Below are positions 49,501 to 58,756 of a stretch of 64,000 nt of DNA, piece by piece. Under the pieces are notes generated by a model, which saw only the letters and a program-made list of their open reading frames with translations, was not told where the DNA came from and ran no database searches. Where the stretch lies: positions 2,683,501 to 2,747,500 of the forward strand of contig NZ_CP048000.1 of assembly GCF_009931695.1 (NCBI RefSeq), written 5' to 3'. The stretch's first letter is position 1, and every line of letters starts with the position of its first letter. The translations under genes and the position numbers were made by a program. The DNA comes from Anaerocolumna sedimenticola (GTDB taxonomy: Bacteria > Bacillota > Clostridia > Lachnospirales > Lachnospiraceae).

Positions 49501-50397
49501 ATGTCCTTAATACTGGAAGTAAAAGATTTAGTGAAAAGTTATAATGGAAAAGAAGTGCTTCACGGTATATCCTTTCAGGTGGAAAAGGGAGAAGTCTTTG
49601 CCCTCCTTGGTATTAACGGAGCCGGTAAATCAACAACATTGGAATGTTTGGAAGGATTAAAAAGGTACGAAAGCGGTAGTATACAATTTTTTAATAAAAA
49701 CGGAAGTCAAAGTAAACTTCATAATAGGATCGGTATTCAATTACAATCCAGTGCACTGCCTGGTAATATTACAGTTTATGAAGCATACCGGCTATTTTGC
49801 CTGGCTAATAAGGTGAAAGCAGATAAGGAACTATTAGAACGGTTCGGCCTAAAAAATTTACTTTATAAACAATATTCTTCTTTATCAACAGGGCAGAAAA
49901 GGAGACTACATTTAGTTCTAGCACTGGTACACAATCCGGAAATTGTATTTTTAGATGAACCCACCGCAGGACTTGACGTAGAAGGCCAGGTTGCACTGCA
50001 TGAAGAAATAAGTAAGCTAAAAGAATCCGGTAAAACCATCCTCCTGGCTTCTCATGATATGGCAGAAGTTGAAAAATTATGTAATCGGATTGCGATTATG
50101 AAAGAAGGAAAGATAGGTTATATCGGAAGTCCGGAGGAACTCATTCCGGCTTTTTCCGATACGGCGGAAATTGCCCTTAAGACAGAAGATTCTTATGAAT
50201 TAGGAAATTTAAATTTCAGTAAATATCTTAAAAGAGATAATGGATATGATTATTATAAATCCAGTGTTTTATCCGATGCATTATTAGAACTTTTGCAATT
50301 TTATAAAGAGAACAATCAAAAAGTTCTGGACATTAAAATAAACCATGCAACGTTAGAAGAAAAGTTCATGGAATTTTCAAAGGAGGAGTTAGCCTGA
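49501..50397 (+). CDS. ABC transporter ATP-binding protein
   Basis: The 298-residue subunit has Walker A GINGAGKST (about residue 40), signature LSTGQKRR (about 133), Walker B IVFLDEPTAGLD (about 149) and the H-loop ASHD (about 187), as in exporter ATPases of the DrrA/CcmA type. A C-terminal accessory part of about 80 residues follows. The frame is open to GTG 49486, but GAGGGA and the preceding stop favour ATG 49501. It works with the permease encoded by the next, overlapping gene. Such operons export drugs, peptides or lipids. Confidence 0.93.
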   Translation: MSLILEVKDLVKSYNGKEVLHGISFQVEKGEVFALLGINGAGKSTTLECLEGLKRYESGSIQFFNKNGSQSKLHNRIGIQLQSSALPGNITVYEAYRLFCLANKVKADKELLERFGLKNLLYKQYSSLSTGQKRRLHLVLALVHNPEIVFLDEPTAGLDVEGQVALHEEISKLKESGKTILLASHDMAEVEKLCNRIAIMKEGKIGYIGSPEELIPAFSDTAEIALKTEDSYELGNLNFSKYLKRDNGYDYYKSSVLSDALLELLQFYKENNQKVLDIKINHATLEEKFMEFSKEELA

Positions 50398-51113
50398 TGG
50401 AAGTGTTAACTTATTCAATTATCCTGCAATGGAAGCGGAATTTACGAAATAAAAATGTACTATTGGTTTATTATATAATTCCTTTAGGATTTTGGGCTTT
50501 TATGGGGGCAATTTTCTCTTCTGTAAATCCCGATATGAAAAGTATATTAATGGAGGTATTAACGGTTATTGCGGTATCCACAGGATCGTTGCTGGGTGTA
50601 CCGGTATCTTTAAGCGAAGCCTATACCAGTGACATTAAAAAAGCCTATATTGCCGGAAATATAAAACTATGGATTGGAGTTATCAGTAACTTTATTTCAG
50701 CATTTTTACACTTAAGCATTGTCTGTGTTATTATATATTTTTTAACCCCTGTTACTTTTCATACGGAAGCGGTTGAAAATGTCTTACTTTATGTCATATC
50801 CCTTTTCCTGTTTTTGATTACTTCCATTTCCGTGGGATGTGTAATTGGATTATATGTTAAAGATCAGGGAAAACTGACAATCTATTCTCAGATAGTATAT
50901 ATGCCCTCCCTTATGTTATCAGGAATCATGTTTGATGCTGCAATCCTGCCGAAAGCATTTGTACTGGCAGGCAGGCTTCTTCCGGCAACCTGGGGTTTTG
51001 AAGCTATGAAAAGTGAGACACTCCATTTAATAAATATCTTTCCGTTATTTATTATTTTAGGGATTGCAATTCTTTTGATTGTTTTACGATTAATCAGGAT
51101 AATGAAAGAATAA
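50397..51113 (+). CDS. ABC-2 type permease
   Basis: The 238-residue protein has six hydrophobic helices (about residues 22-42, 50-75, 97-125, 130-157, 164-190, 208-232) and the ABC-2 membrane domain layout. Its ATG overlaps the stop of the ATPase gene (TGATG), so the two are translated together in equal amounts. It forms the channel of the exporter controlled by the LytTR/DUF3021 pair. The substrate is unknown; antimicrobial peptides or bacitracin-like compounds are common for this class. Confidence 0.88.
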   Translation: MEVLTYSIILQWKRNLRNKNVLLVYYIIPLGFWAFMGAIFSSVNPDMKSILMEVLTVIAVSTGSLLGVPVSLSEAYTSDIKKAYIAGNIKLWIGVISNFISAFLHLSIVCVIIYFLTPVTFHTEAVENVLLYVISLFLFLITSISVGCVIGLYVKDQGKLTIYSQIVYMPSLMLSGIMFDAAILPKAFVLAGRLLPATWGFEAMKSETLHLINIFPLFIILGIAILLIVLRLIRIMKE

Positions 51114-51310
51114 AATAATTCATAAAGGACGGAATTTCTTTTCTGGGGGCTGGTAACTTTTGGACGGATCATTTAATTTACGGATATACATAAAGCTGTT
51201 GTATTATTTATGAAATATCAACGGAATCAGTTCCCAATGGATTTCCGGTTATAAATATTACTAATCTTATTAAGAGTATGTATTACATATCAAGAATATA
51301 TTTTTATGTC

Positions 51311-51349
51311 TTGACGTTACACAATGTGAAATGTTATAATCTGTGTAAC
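51311..51349 (+). promoter_or_regulatory. Promoter with GTTACACA inverted repeat
   Basis: TTGACG and TATAAT are 18 bp apart, and GTTACACA (51316-51323) and TGTGTAAC (51342-51349) are perfect 8-bp inverted arms that bracket the promoter core. This is the probable autoregulatory operator of the downstream HTH regulator. Nothing else is seen in the 306-bp gap. Confidence 0.65.
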
Positions 51350-51419
51350 GAATTGGTTTGACAGCTATAGAATAATTCAGTAGCTAACCGCATCAAGAGA
51401 TAGAAAGGAAAAATATTTC

Positions 51420-51995
51420 ATGGAGAAAGTGAAACTTACTACAAAAAAAGAATTGAGTATATACATGAATCCAGTCAGGCAGCAGCTGCTTCGCCAGTTG
51501 AATATTACCGATATTCCTATGACACCTAAAATGCTGGCCGATAAATTAAATATATCGGCCTCTGGGGTACAGCACCATATAAAAAAGCTTATGTCTTTAG
51601 GTTTAGTCGAATTAGATCATACCGAAATTATTAATGGTATTACGGCGAGTTTTTATAAGCCGACCTATGTGACAGTTCAGATCGGACTGGAAAAAGAAGA
51701 TGATACAACACCTCAGAGAGAAGCACTGACTCAAAATTTAATATCCCAGGTTTATGATGGTTTTCAGTCTCAGAAAGAAAAAGTACTTAAAAAATATGCG
51801 GATGCAGATTTAGAATCTTTTAATCAATGGGGGGATATATTAACCGGTGTACTTTATTTAAAAAAAGAGGAATCCAAGGAACTTTTAAACATGATTTCGG
51901 AATATATCAGATTACATTCTTTACCTGGTGCAAAGCGGGCACCCTGGGAATTTGCCATTATTTTATACAATGCAAAGGAGAATCTGGATGACTAA
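51420..51995 (+). CDS. ArsR-like winged-helix regulator
   Basis: The 191-residue protein has an N-terminal winged helix (about residues 10-75: NPVRQQLLRQLNITD, PKMLADKLNISASGVQHHIKKL read in two parts, PKMLADKLNIS and ASGVQHHIKKL) and a helical C-terminal domain, as in HTH_20/ArsR-like regulators paired with efflux pumps. The C-terminal half probably binds an inducer. The ATG has AGAAAGGAA. It overlaps the MFS gene by eight bases and both are likely expressed from the promoter with the GTTACACA repeat. It is probably a repressor of the pump; the ligand is unknown. Confidence 0.8.
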   Translation: MEKVKLTTKKELSIYMNPVRQQLLRQLNITDIPMTPKMLADKLNISASGVQHHIKKLMSLGLVELDHTEIINGITASFYKPTYVTVQIGLEKEDDTTPQREALTQNLISQVYDGFQSQKEKVLKKYADADLESFNQWGDILTGVLYLKKEESKELLNMISEYIRLHSLPGAKRAPWEFAIILYNAKENLDD

Positions 51996-53310
51996 ACTTC
52001 AACAGACCCTGGTAACTATGAATAGCTTTTCCTTAGGAATCATACTTCCTGTTTTAAATCTGATTTTACTTCATCGAGGTGCAGATTTACAGACACTTCC
52101 TATTCTTATGGCAATCTATGCGGTTACGGTTCTTGTGTTTGAATTGCCCAGTGGAATCTGCGCGGATATGTATGGACGTAAAACCGTATTCTTAATATCC
52201 TGTGGCTTCCAGATGATTTCCCTGATACTACTTATTATGGCAAATAATATAGTGCTGCTGGTTTTGGTTGTAATCTTTAACGGCTTAAGCCGTGCATTTT
52301 CTTCCGGCAGTCTGGATGCATTAATCATCGACCAGGCTCTGGCTCTACACGGAGATTCCTGTTTATCAAAAGTAACATCACGTCTTGCTATATTAGAGGG
52401 AAGCGGCCTGGCAGCGGGAGGGATTGCCGGTGGTTTTATTTCATATCTAAATGGCTCCTATTACACTAACCTGACTCTTCGTTTAACATTTACAGCTGTT
52501 ATTCTCATATTATGTTGTAGTAATATGAAAGAATCATCAGTACAGGCGGAGAAAGAGGAAGCTGCTTCCCTGCTTGCTCATTTTAAACAGGGAAAAGAGG
52601 TAATTCTTTCTTTCCCTTTCTTTCGGTACATTTTTATAGGGGTTTTTTGTGTGGGATTTTTTTTAATTACAATAGAAACCTATTGGCAGCCGGCATTTAT
52701 GAATCTGTCATCTAAATCCGACAGAACCTGGGTACTTGGATTCATTACTTTTTTAGGATTTCTGGCTGTTGCTGCCGGAAATACGGTTTCACAGAAATTA
52801 TTAGATAAATTTCATAAGGATCACCTGGGAATCTATTATATAAGCCGGTTTATTTTGGCTGTCTGTATTCTGATCTTTGCAGTTCAACAAAGCAGTATAG
52901 GTTTTATCGTAGGGTATGCGGGGGTATATTTCCTGTTGGGATTAGGTAATGTAGCAGAAAATACGTTAATGAATCAGTTCACGCCCAGTCATATGAGAGC
53001 CAGTCTGCTTTCACTAAGTTCTTTTATAGCCCAGGTTGGTGTAATGTGTGCTTCCATTTTCAGCAGTATCACGATTAACCGGCTGCATTTTAAAGGATTA
53101 TGGCTGATAACCGGTTTACTGCTTGGGGGATATGTTATATTAACAGCAGCTGTTACCTATCTTAAGAGAACGTTATTAGTTAGTAAAGAGTTTAATGAGA
53201 TAAAACAACAGGGCAATTGCTATAAAACAGAGGGAAGTTTACAAGCAGAAATTAATTTAATGGATGATACGGTTAATTTGCCGGAAGAAACAAAAGGTAT
53301 GTCTGTGTAG
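51988..53310 (+). CDS. MFS efflux transporter
   Basis: The 440-residue membrane protein has about twelve hydrophobic helices in two sets of six, with the MFS loop signature ADMYGRKTVFLIS (about residue 62). The open frame reaches back to 51928, but AAAGGAG places the start at ATG 51988, inside the end of the regulator gene. An extended cytosolic C-terminal tail of about 45 residues follows the last helix (about 395 onward). It belongs to drug-exporter-like MFS proteins; the substrate is unknown. The paired repressor supports inducible efflux. Confidence 0.87.
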   Translation: MTKLQQTLVTMNSFSLGIILPVLNLILLHRGADLQTLPILMAIYAVTVLVFELPSGICADMYGRKTVFLISCGFQMISLILLIMANNIVLLVLVVIFNGLSRAFSSGSLDALIIDQALALHGDSCLSKVTSRLAILEGSGLAAGGIAGGFISYLNGSYYTNLTLRLTFTAVILILCCSNMKESSVQAEKEEAASLLAHFKQGKEVILSFPFFRYIFIGVFCVGFFLITIETYWQPAFMNLSSKSDRTWVLGFITFLGFLAVAAGNTVSQKLLDKFHKDHLGIYYISRFILAVCILIFAVQQSSIGFIVGYAGVYFLLGLGNVAENTLMNQFTPSHMRASLLSLSSFIAQVGVMCASIFSSITINRLHFKGLWLITGLLLGGYVILTAAVTYLKRTLLVSKEFNEIKQQGNCYKTEGSLQAEINLMDDTVNLPEETKGMSV

Positions 53311-53528
53311 TAATCCAGTGATCAAGACCGGGTAAGCTGGTCCTCCGGGAATTTTTAGTTAACTTCAGATTCCATATGCCCCGAATGTGTATTATGTATA
53401 AAATTATTATAATAGAAAAAGGCTGAATGGAAAAATTGACAAAGTATATAGTTGTGTTAAAATGGAAAATAATAGAAGATTGAAATGGATAACGAATCAA
53501 AGATTCGATATTCAGAAAAGAGGTAAAA

Positions 53529-54002
53529 ATGGAACTATGTCCTGTTAATTCTAAAAACCGGCAGCAGGTGAATGACTTTATAATTTCCCATTGGTTTTCA
53601 ACGGATATGGTAATAAGAGGAGAAATAGTGGATTTGGCGGTTGCGGATGGTTTTGCGGTATATGATATGGAAGAGCTGATTGGACTAATCACTTACAGAA
53701 TATCTGAGGAGGAGTGTGAAATTACATCTTTTGACAGTCTGCGGGAAAATCAGGGAATTGGAACCAGCCTGATTAATAAAGTAAAGGAAGAAGCCCTAAA
53801 ACATAACTGTAAAAAGATTAAATTAATTACAACCAATGATAATATGAATGCCCTTCGTTATTATCAGAAGCGTGGGTTTGATATGGTGCATCTCTATCCC
53901 AACGCATTAGATATATCAAGGCAATTAAAACCATCGATTCCCATGATAGGTGATTTTGGCATTCCTTTAAAACATGAAATCGAGTTTGAAATGATTTTGT
54001 AA
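53529..54002 (+). CDS. GNAT-family N-acetyltransferase
   Basis: The 157-residue protein has the GNAT fold with the acetyl-CoA-binding motif A RENQGIGTSLINKVKEEA (about residues 72-90) and motif B region NALRYYQKRGFDMV near residue 110. It transfers an acetyl group from acetyl-CoA to an unknown amine. The ATG follows AAAAGAGG. A strong terminator follows; it stands alone between the MFS gene and the radical SAM gene. Confidence 0.87.
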   Translation: MELCPVNSKNRQQVNDFIISHWFSTDMVIRGEIVDLAVADGFAVYDMEELIGLITYRISEEECEITSFDSLRENQGIGTSLINKVKEEALKHNCKKIKLITTNDNMNALRYYQKRGFDMVHLYPNALDISRQLKPSIPMIGDFGIPLKHEIEFEMIL

Positions 54003-54071
54003 CTTTAAATTTAAATAGCTAAACCATATAAGTGTAAAATTAGCTTTTAGATAAGGTTTATCTGTATTACG

Positions 54072-54120
54072 AAGGTGATTCAAAATGATGGAGCCATTGT
54101 TTTGAATCACCTTTTTTTGT
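54072..54120 (+). terminator. Terminator after GNAT gene
   Basis: The 14-bp perfect stem AAGGTGATTCAAAA / TTTTGAATCACCTT (54072-54085, 54100-54113) with a 14-base loop is followed by a T run. Confidence 0.9.
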
Positions 54121-54270
54121 AGGAAGGTTTTTATAGATCCACCTGATATCTTTTTTTTACTAATAATCTTTCAGTTCTAAAATACGTAGTAATTGTATTT
54201 TTAAAGTATTTCAGTTAAAATGTATGAAGTATTAGTATTTTAAGATAAACGAATTAAAGGAATATTTATC

Positions 54271-55173
54271 ATGGATAAAAATTTGCTTAAGGATTGTACC
54301 TTATGTCCAAGAAATTGCCATATAGACCGGACCATGGGACAGATAGGAGCATGCAGAGAGACTGAGGAGCTGGTGGTTGCAAGAGCTGCTTTGCACATGT
54401 GGGAAGAGCCCTGTATATCCGGTGAAAAAGGTTCGGGAACTGTATTCTTTTCCGGCTGTGCGCTGGGGTGTGTCTATTGTCAGAATCATAATATAGCAAA
54501 AGGTCTGGCTGGCAAAAGAATTACCATAGAACGTCTGTCAGATATATTTATGGAAATTCAGGATAAGAGGGCCAATAACATTAATCTGGTAACTCCAGGC
54601 CACTTTATACCCCAGATTATGGAAGTAATAGATTTAGCCAAAGCAAAAGGACTTCACCTGCCTATTGTCTATAACAGCAGCGGTTATGAAAAGGCAGAAA
54701 CAATAAAATTGCTTAAGGGTTATGTAGATGTCTATTTACCGGATTTAAAATATAAGTCCGGTGAGATATCGAAAAAATACTCCAATGCGGAAAATTACTT
54801 TGAGTATGCCGCGGAAGCGATACAAGAGATGGTTCGTCAGACAGGAGAACCTGTCTTTGATGAAGATGGTATTATGGTAAGAGGCGTAATAGTAAGGCAT
54901 TTAACCTTGCCGGGGTGCCTTAAGGATTCAAAAGATATTATGGAATACTTATACGAAACCTTTGGCAATCATATCTATATCAGTATTATGAATCAGTATA
55001 CGCCGCTATCCAATGTAATACAATATCCTGAGATCAATCGGAAGATAACAGAAGAAGAATATGACGAATTAATCGATTATGCACTTTATTTGGGAGTGGA
55101 AAATGGTTTTATCCAGGAGGGAGAGACTGCATCGGAAAGTTTCATCCCGGAATTTAATGAAGAAGGAGTTTAA
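54271..55173 (+). CDS. Radical SAM protein (pyruvate formate-lyase activase-like)
   Basis: The 300-residue protein has the radical SAM cluster motif CALGCVYC (Cys63, 67, 70) and an N-terminal Cys cluster (CTLCPRNC with a further Cys28) for an accessory metal or Fe-S site, as in PflA-related radical SAM proteins (PF04055 with N-terminal CxxC). The core continues with NLVTPGHFIPQIMEVI and the DVYLPDLKYKS strip. Enzymes of this type activate glycyl radical enzymes or modify proteins, but no glycyl radical enzyme is next to it. The RlmD-like gene follows 1 base after the stop, with its ribosome site inside this gene's end. Confidence 0.87.
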   Translation: MDKNLLKDCTLCPRNCHIDRTMGQIGACRETEELVVARAALHMWEEPCISGEKGSGTVFFSGCALGCVYCQNHNIAKGLAGKRITIERLSDIFMEIQDKRANNINLVTPGHFIPQIMEVIDLAKAKGLHLPIVYNSSGYEKAETIKLLKGYVDVYLPDLKYKSGEISKKYSNAENYFEYAAEAIQEMVRQTGEPVFDEDGIMVRGVIVRHLTLPGCLKDSKDIMEYLYETFGNHIYISIMNQYTPLSNVIQYPEINRKITEEEYDELIDYALYLGVENGFIQEGETASESFIPEFNEEGV

Positions 55174-55174
55174 C

Positions 55175-56847
55175 ATGCCGGTATATAGAGAGAAAAACGG
55201 GGATAAAAAAATACCTGGGAAGAATAAAATACCTGGGATAATAAGATACCAGGGAAGAATAAAATACCTGGGAAGAATAAAATACCTGGGGATAATAAGA
55301 TACCAGGGAAGTCTGAAGACAGAAAAAATCAAGTAGATAATAAACAAGCAAGAAACGATAAACCTCAGAAAGATGCAGATGTACAGAAAGAGAAAATTTC
55401 AGGTTATAAATTTAGTAATGGTAACATTTTAAGTAATAAGCAGGGAATACAAGCTAAGAATTGGAATAGTAGAACAGAAAAAAATAATCATATAAAGATA
55501 GAAGGCGAAAATCTAGATCATAATCAAGTTGGAATAAATAAAAATAGTAAAAATAAAAATTTTCATAAGAAAAACGATAATAATAAAAATGATAATAACA
55601 ATAATCATAATAAAAAAAATGATAATAAAAATAAGAATAAATATGTAAATGGAAAAAGAAATCTTAATGATAAGCCAAAACTTAATAAAACTGATAAAAA
55701 CCAGCAAAATTGTCCTGTAATAAATAAATGCGGCGGCTGTCAGTTACTGCACGTCAGTTATGAGCAGCAGCTCAAAACAAAGCAGAAACAGGTGGAGGGG
55801 CTGTTAAGTAAATTTGCAAGGGTAGAACCGATTATCGGCATGAACAACCCTTATCATTACCGTAATAAAGTACATGCGGTATTTGATCATGACAGGAAAG
55901 GCAATCCTATTTCAGGTGTCTACGAAGCAGGAACACATAGGGTAATTCCTGTTGAAAGCTGCCTGATAGAAGATGAGAAAGCGGATGAGATTATCGGAAC
56001 AATCCGTGGAATGTTAAAATCATTTAAGATAAAAACCTATGATGAGGATACGGAATTTGGCTTACTTCGCCATGTGCTGATCCGTAAAGGATATCACAGC
56101 GGGGAGATTATGGTTGTTTTAGTACTATCCTCACCTGTTTTCCCCTCGAAAAATAATTTTACTAAAGCACTTTTAAAACAGCATCCCGAGATTACCACGA
56201 TTGTATTAAATGTCAATAATAAAAAAACAAGTATGGTATTAGGAGAAAAGGAACAGGTTATATACGGAAAAGGTTTTATAGAAGATAGCTTATGCGGGAA
56301 GATATTCCGAATCTCGCCAAAATCATTTTACCAGGTAAATACAGTACAGACCGAAATTCTTTATAATAAAGCAATACAACTAGCTGGCTTGTCCGGTAAA
56401 GAAACCATTGTAGATGCATATTGCGGTATCGGCACCATAGGACTGATTGCCAGTGACCACGTAAACAAGGTCATAGGAGTAGAATTAAATCCGGATGCGG
56501 TAAAGGATGCTAAAACGAATGCTATAAGAAACAATATTAAGAATGTTGATTTCTATAATAAGGATGCCGGAGAATTTATGCGGCAGATGGCAGTACAGAA
56601 TGAATGCGTAGAAGTAGTATTTATGGACCCGCCCAGAGCCGGAAGTGATGAGGTATTTTTAAATTCCGTTTGTACATTAGCACCACAGAAAGTTGTTTAT
56701 ATTTCCTGTAATCCTGTAACATTGGAAAGAGATTTAAAATACCTGGTTAAAAATAAGTATGAAGTGAAGCGTATTATACCTGTTGATATGTTCCCGGGGA
56801 CGGAACATGTTGAGACGGTAGTATTGATAACAAGGGTAAAAGAGTGA
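55175..56847 (+). CDS. rlmD: RlmD/RumA-like 23S rRNA (uracil-5)-methyltransferase with repeat-rich N-terminal extension, frameshifted
   Basis: From about 55711 on this is a standard RlmD/RumA-type tRNA/rRNA uracil-5-methyltransferase: Fe-S ligands CPVINKCGGCQLLHVSYEQQ (C-x5-C-x2-C), SAM motif VDAYCGIGTIGL, the catalytic Cys in YISCNPVTLERDL and the C-terminal DMFPGTEHVETVVLI. The gene seems to begin at ATG 55175 (after AAGGAG), followed by about 180 residues of low-complexity Lys/Asn/Asp-rich sequence built from KIPGKN/KIPGDN repeats. The frame breaks at 55235-55237, where one repeat has GGG and its sister copy GGGG. Without repair, only GTG 55792 is available downstream, which would lose the Fe-S cysteines. 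It methylates a uracil in 23S rRNA. Confidence 0.75.
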
Positions 56848-56854
56848 GCGTGTG

Positions 56855-56880
56855 AAAAGCCTTGAAATAAGGGCTTTTTG
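56855..56880 (+). terminator. Terminator after RlmD gene
   Basis: AAAAGCC and GGCTTTT form a 7-bp stem around a 10-base loop with a short T-rich end. Confidence 0.6.
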
Positions 56881-56924
56881 GGTTTTGAGAGTAAAAATCA
56901 TCTGTGCGAAAACCGTAAAAATAT

Positions 56925-56962
56925 CGCTCCGTGGGAATAAGTCCACGGAGCGGATTTTTAAG
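56925..56962. terminator. 10-bp GC-rich terminator hairpin
   Basis: CGCTCCGTGG and CCACGGAGCG (56925-56934, 56943-56952) form a perfect stem, followed by GATTTTTA. It marks the border between the RlmD operon and the MBL-fold gene region. Confidence 0.75.
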
Positions 56963-56965
56963 CGT

Positions 56966-57085
56966 ACAGAGCAGGTTAGATGTCATAGTCCGGTGAGTGT
57001 ACAGGTTAGATGTCAGGTGCTCGTGACAGAGCAGGATAGACGTTTTTTGAAATTTTTGAGGTTGACAGAGCAGGTTGGATATTGA
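56966..57085 (+). repeat. Degenerate direct repeats ACAGAGCAGGTTAGATGTCA
   Basis: Four related copies start at 56966, 57001 (short), 57026 and 57065. They share CAGGTTAGAT with small changes and are spaced 25-39 bp. No ORF with a ribosome site covers them. They could be protein-binding sites for regulation of the downstream MBL-fold gene or a decayed repeat array. There is nothing else in the 337-bp gap except the terminators. Confidence 0.4.
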
Positions 57086-57184
57086 GTCATTATTAAGACT
57101 CTTGACGGCCCGAAATGCAGGCTGGGCATTATTTAGACTACTTAGCATTCGCTATCAGATATAAAAGGAGGTCACAAAATTATT

Positions 57185-57886
57185 ATGGAATATAAGATTT
57201 TAAGTTTTCCCATAACTATGTCATTTGGCAATACTGAGAATACAGTTTATCCAACCTTGCTTTGGGATAAACAAAACATTATTCTTGTCGACTGCGGTTT
57301 TATCGGATCACTCCCCTACCTTGAAAAGGAGCTGCGGCGGCACGGATTGTCAGCAGAGCAAATAACCGGCCTTGTGCTGACTCATCATGATCATGACCAT
57401 ATGGGGGCGGCTGCCGCCCTTAAAAGGATAAACCCTCATGTGAAAATATATGCTTCTGCTGTAGAAGCGCCATTCATTTCCGCTCACGAAAAACCGTTGC
57501 GGTTGCGTCAAGCAGAAGAAATGCAGAAAACACTTCCGCCTGAGCAGCAGGATTTTGGTAAGGCATTTTGTGAAATGCTACGTCGGGTTGAGCCGGTACA
57601 GGTAGATGTTTTTCTGTGTGACGGAGAACGTATGGATTGGTGCGAAGGATGCAGGATTCTTGCGACGCCCGGTCATACACCCGGGCATATTTCGCTTCTT
57701 ATGGAAAAGGACTCGATTGTTATAACTGGTGATGCAATTGCGCTGGAGGACGGTAAGCCTGTTATCGCAAACCCGCAGTTTACGTTGGACATTGAGCAGA
57801 CTACAAAATCTATGGAGAAATTATTGTCACTTAAGGCAAAGGTTTATTATTGCTACCACGGAGGGACTCTTACTTTGACATTATAA
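57185..57886 (+). CDS. MBL-fold metallo-hydrolase
   Basis: The 233-residue protein has the metallo-beta-lactamase fold: HHDHDH (about residue 66, zinc ligands), GHTPGH (about 162), GDAIALEDGKPV with the bridging Asp (about 179) and a late His (CYHGG, about 225). The family includes glyoxalase-like and other hydrolases; nothing indicates beta-lactamase activity. The ATG follows AGGAGGTC. A truncated relative of this gene occurs at 60124, suggesting that a second copy existed. Substrate unknown. Confidence 0.85.
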   Translation: MEYKILSFPITMSFGNTENTVYPTLLWDKQNIILVDCGFIGSLPYLEKELRRHGLSAEQITGLVLTHHDHDHMGAAAALKRINPHVKIYASAVEAPFISAHEKPLRLRQAEEMQKTLPPEQQDFGKAFCEMLRRVEPVQVDVFLCDGERMDWCEGCRILATPGHTPGHISLLMEKDSIVITGDAIALEDGKPVIANPQFTLDIEQTTKSMEKLLSLKAKVYYCYHGGTLTLTL

Positions 57887-57950
57887 AAATTTTGCAAAAC
57901 AAACAAAAATACTTAATGACAATAAATCATTTAAATCATTTAAAATTAGG

Positions 57951-57981
57951 TTGACTCTTACACGGTGTCATAGTTTATAAT
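57951..57981 (+). promoter_or_regulatory. MerR-type promoter with 19-bp spacer
   Basis: TTGACT and TATAAT are separated by 19 bp, too long for normal sigma-A use and typical for MerR activation. The spacer contains ACACGGTGT within a longer inverted repeat (ACTCTTACAC / GTGTCATAGTT), the probable MerR dimer site. Confidence 0.75.
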
Positions 57982-57999
57982 GCATGTGGAGGAGATAAC

Positions 58000-58755
58000 A
58001 TGTACTACAAGGTAAAAGAGATTTCTGATATGTCAGGGGTAAGTGTCAGAATGTTACACTATTATGACAAAATTGGGTTGCTTAAACCGGGAAATGTATC
58101 ACAAGCTGGATATAGATTATATACAACAGATGACATAAAAAAGCTCTCACAGATATTGTTTTATAAAGAACTGGATTTTTCTCTGGAGGAGATAAAAGAA
58201 ATATTAGACTCCTCAAATGCTGACAAGTTGGAAGTGTTGAAAATGCAGCAACAAATCTTAACAAAAAAGCGAGAAAAAATAGATGCTTTAATGGGTGCTA
58301 TTAATAAGTCAATTATTTCCTTCGAGCAAGGAGAGAATCCCAAAGGTCTAAATATCTTTACCTCATTGGATTTGGTTGAAATAAGCCGGAACAAGGATCA
58401 ACTGAAAAAAGATTTAATGGTCCATCTATTCCCTCATGCAGATGAGGAGTGTGGCGTAAAAACATCAGGGTATTCCAAGGATGACTGGACAATTATCATG
58501 TCCAAAATGGAGGGCCTTCTAAATGAAATAGCCATAAGAATGGATAAAAGGCCGGAGAATCCAGAAATACAAGGGTTTATAGGAGAGTTTAAAGAGTTTA
58601 TCAATTATAACCTTATTCGGTGCAATAATGACCTATTAAAACTATTGGGCGCTTTATATGTTGATAATCCGTTGTATAGAAACTATATGGAACAGTATGG
58701 AGAAAACTTTCCCGAATTCTTAAAAAGTGCAATCGATTTTTATGTAGGTGATTAA
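58000..58755 (+). CDS. MerR-family regulator with TipAS-like C-terminal domain
   Basis: The 251-residue protein has an N-terminal MerR winged helix (about residues 1-70: KVKEISDMSGVSVRMLHYYDKIGLL read as KVKEISDMSG and VSVRMLHYYDKIGLL, then AGYRLYTTDDI), a coiled coil (about 75-115) and a helical C-terminal ligand domain (about 130-250) similar to the TipAS thiopeptide-binding domain. In that family the ligand domain switches the promoter with 19-bp spacer on. The gene lies 19 bases after its own promoter box, with GTGGAGG before the ATG. The next gene, a methyltransferase, overlaps in reading context and is the likely target. Confidence 0.9.
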   Translation: MYYKVKEISDMSGVSVRMLHYYDKIGLLKPGNVSQAGYRLYTTDDIKKLSQILFYKELDFSLEEIKEILDSSNADKLEVLKMQQQILTKKREKIDALMGAINKSIISFEQGENPKGLNIFTSLDLVEISRNKDQLKKDLMVHLFPHADEECGVKTSGYSKDDWTIIMSKMEGLLNEIAIRMDKRPENPEIQGFIGEFKEFINYNLIRCNNDLLKLLGALYVDNPLYRNYMEQYGENFPEFLKSAIDFYVGD

Positions 58756-58756
58756 C

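Noticed and set aside
55513-55707. Minus-strand ORF rich in Ile/Phe opposite the RlmD repeat region
   Set aside because: It is the complement of the Lys/Asn-rich repeats and has no ribosome site.
57185-57886. Beta-lactamase function linked to the BlaI/BlaR1-like pair
   Set aside because: The MBL-fold protein has general hydrolase motifs, no signal peptide, and lies over 13 kb from the regulator pair with no shared operator.
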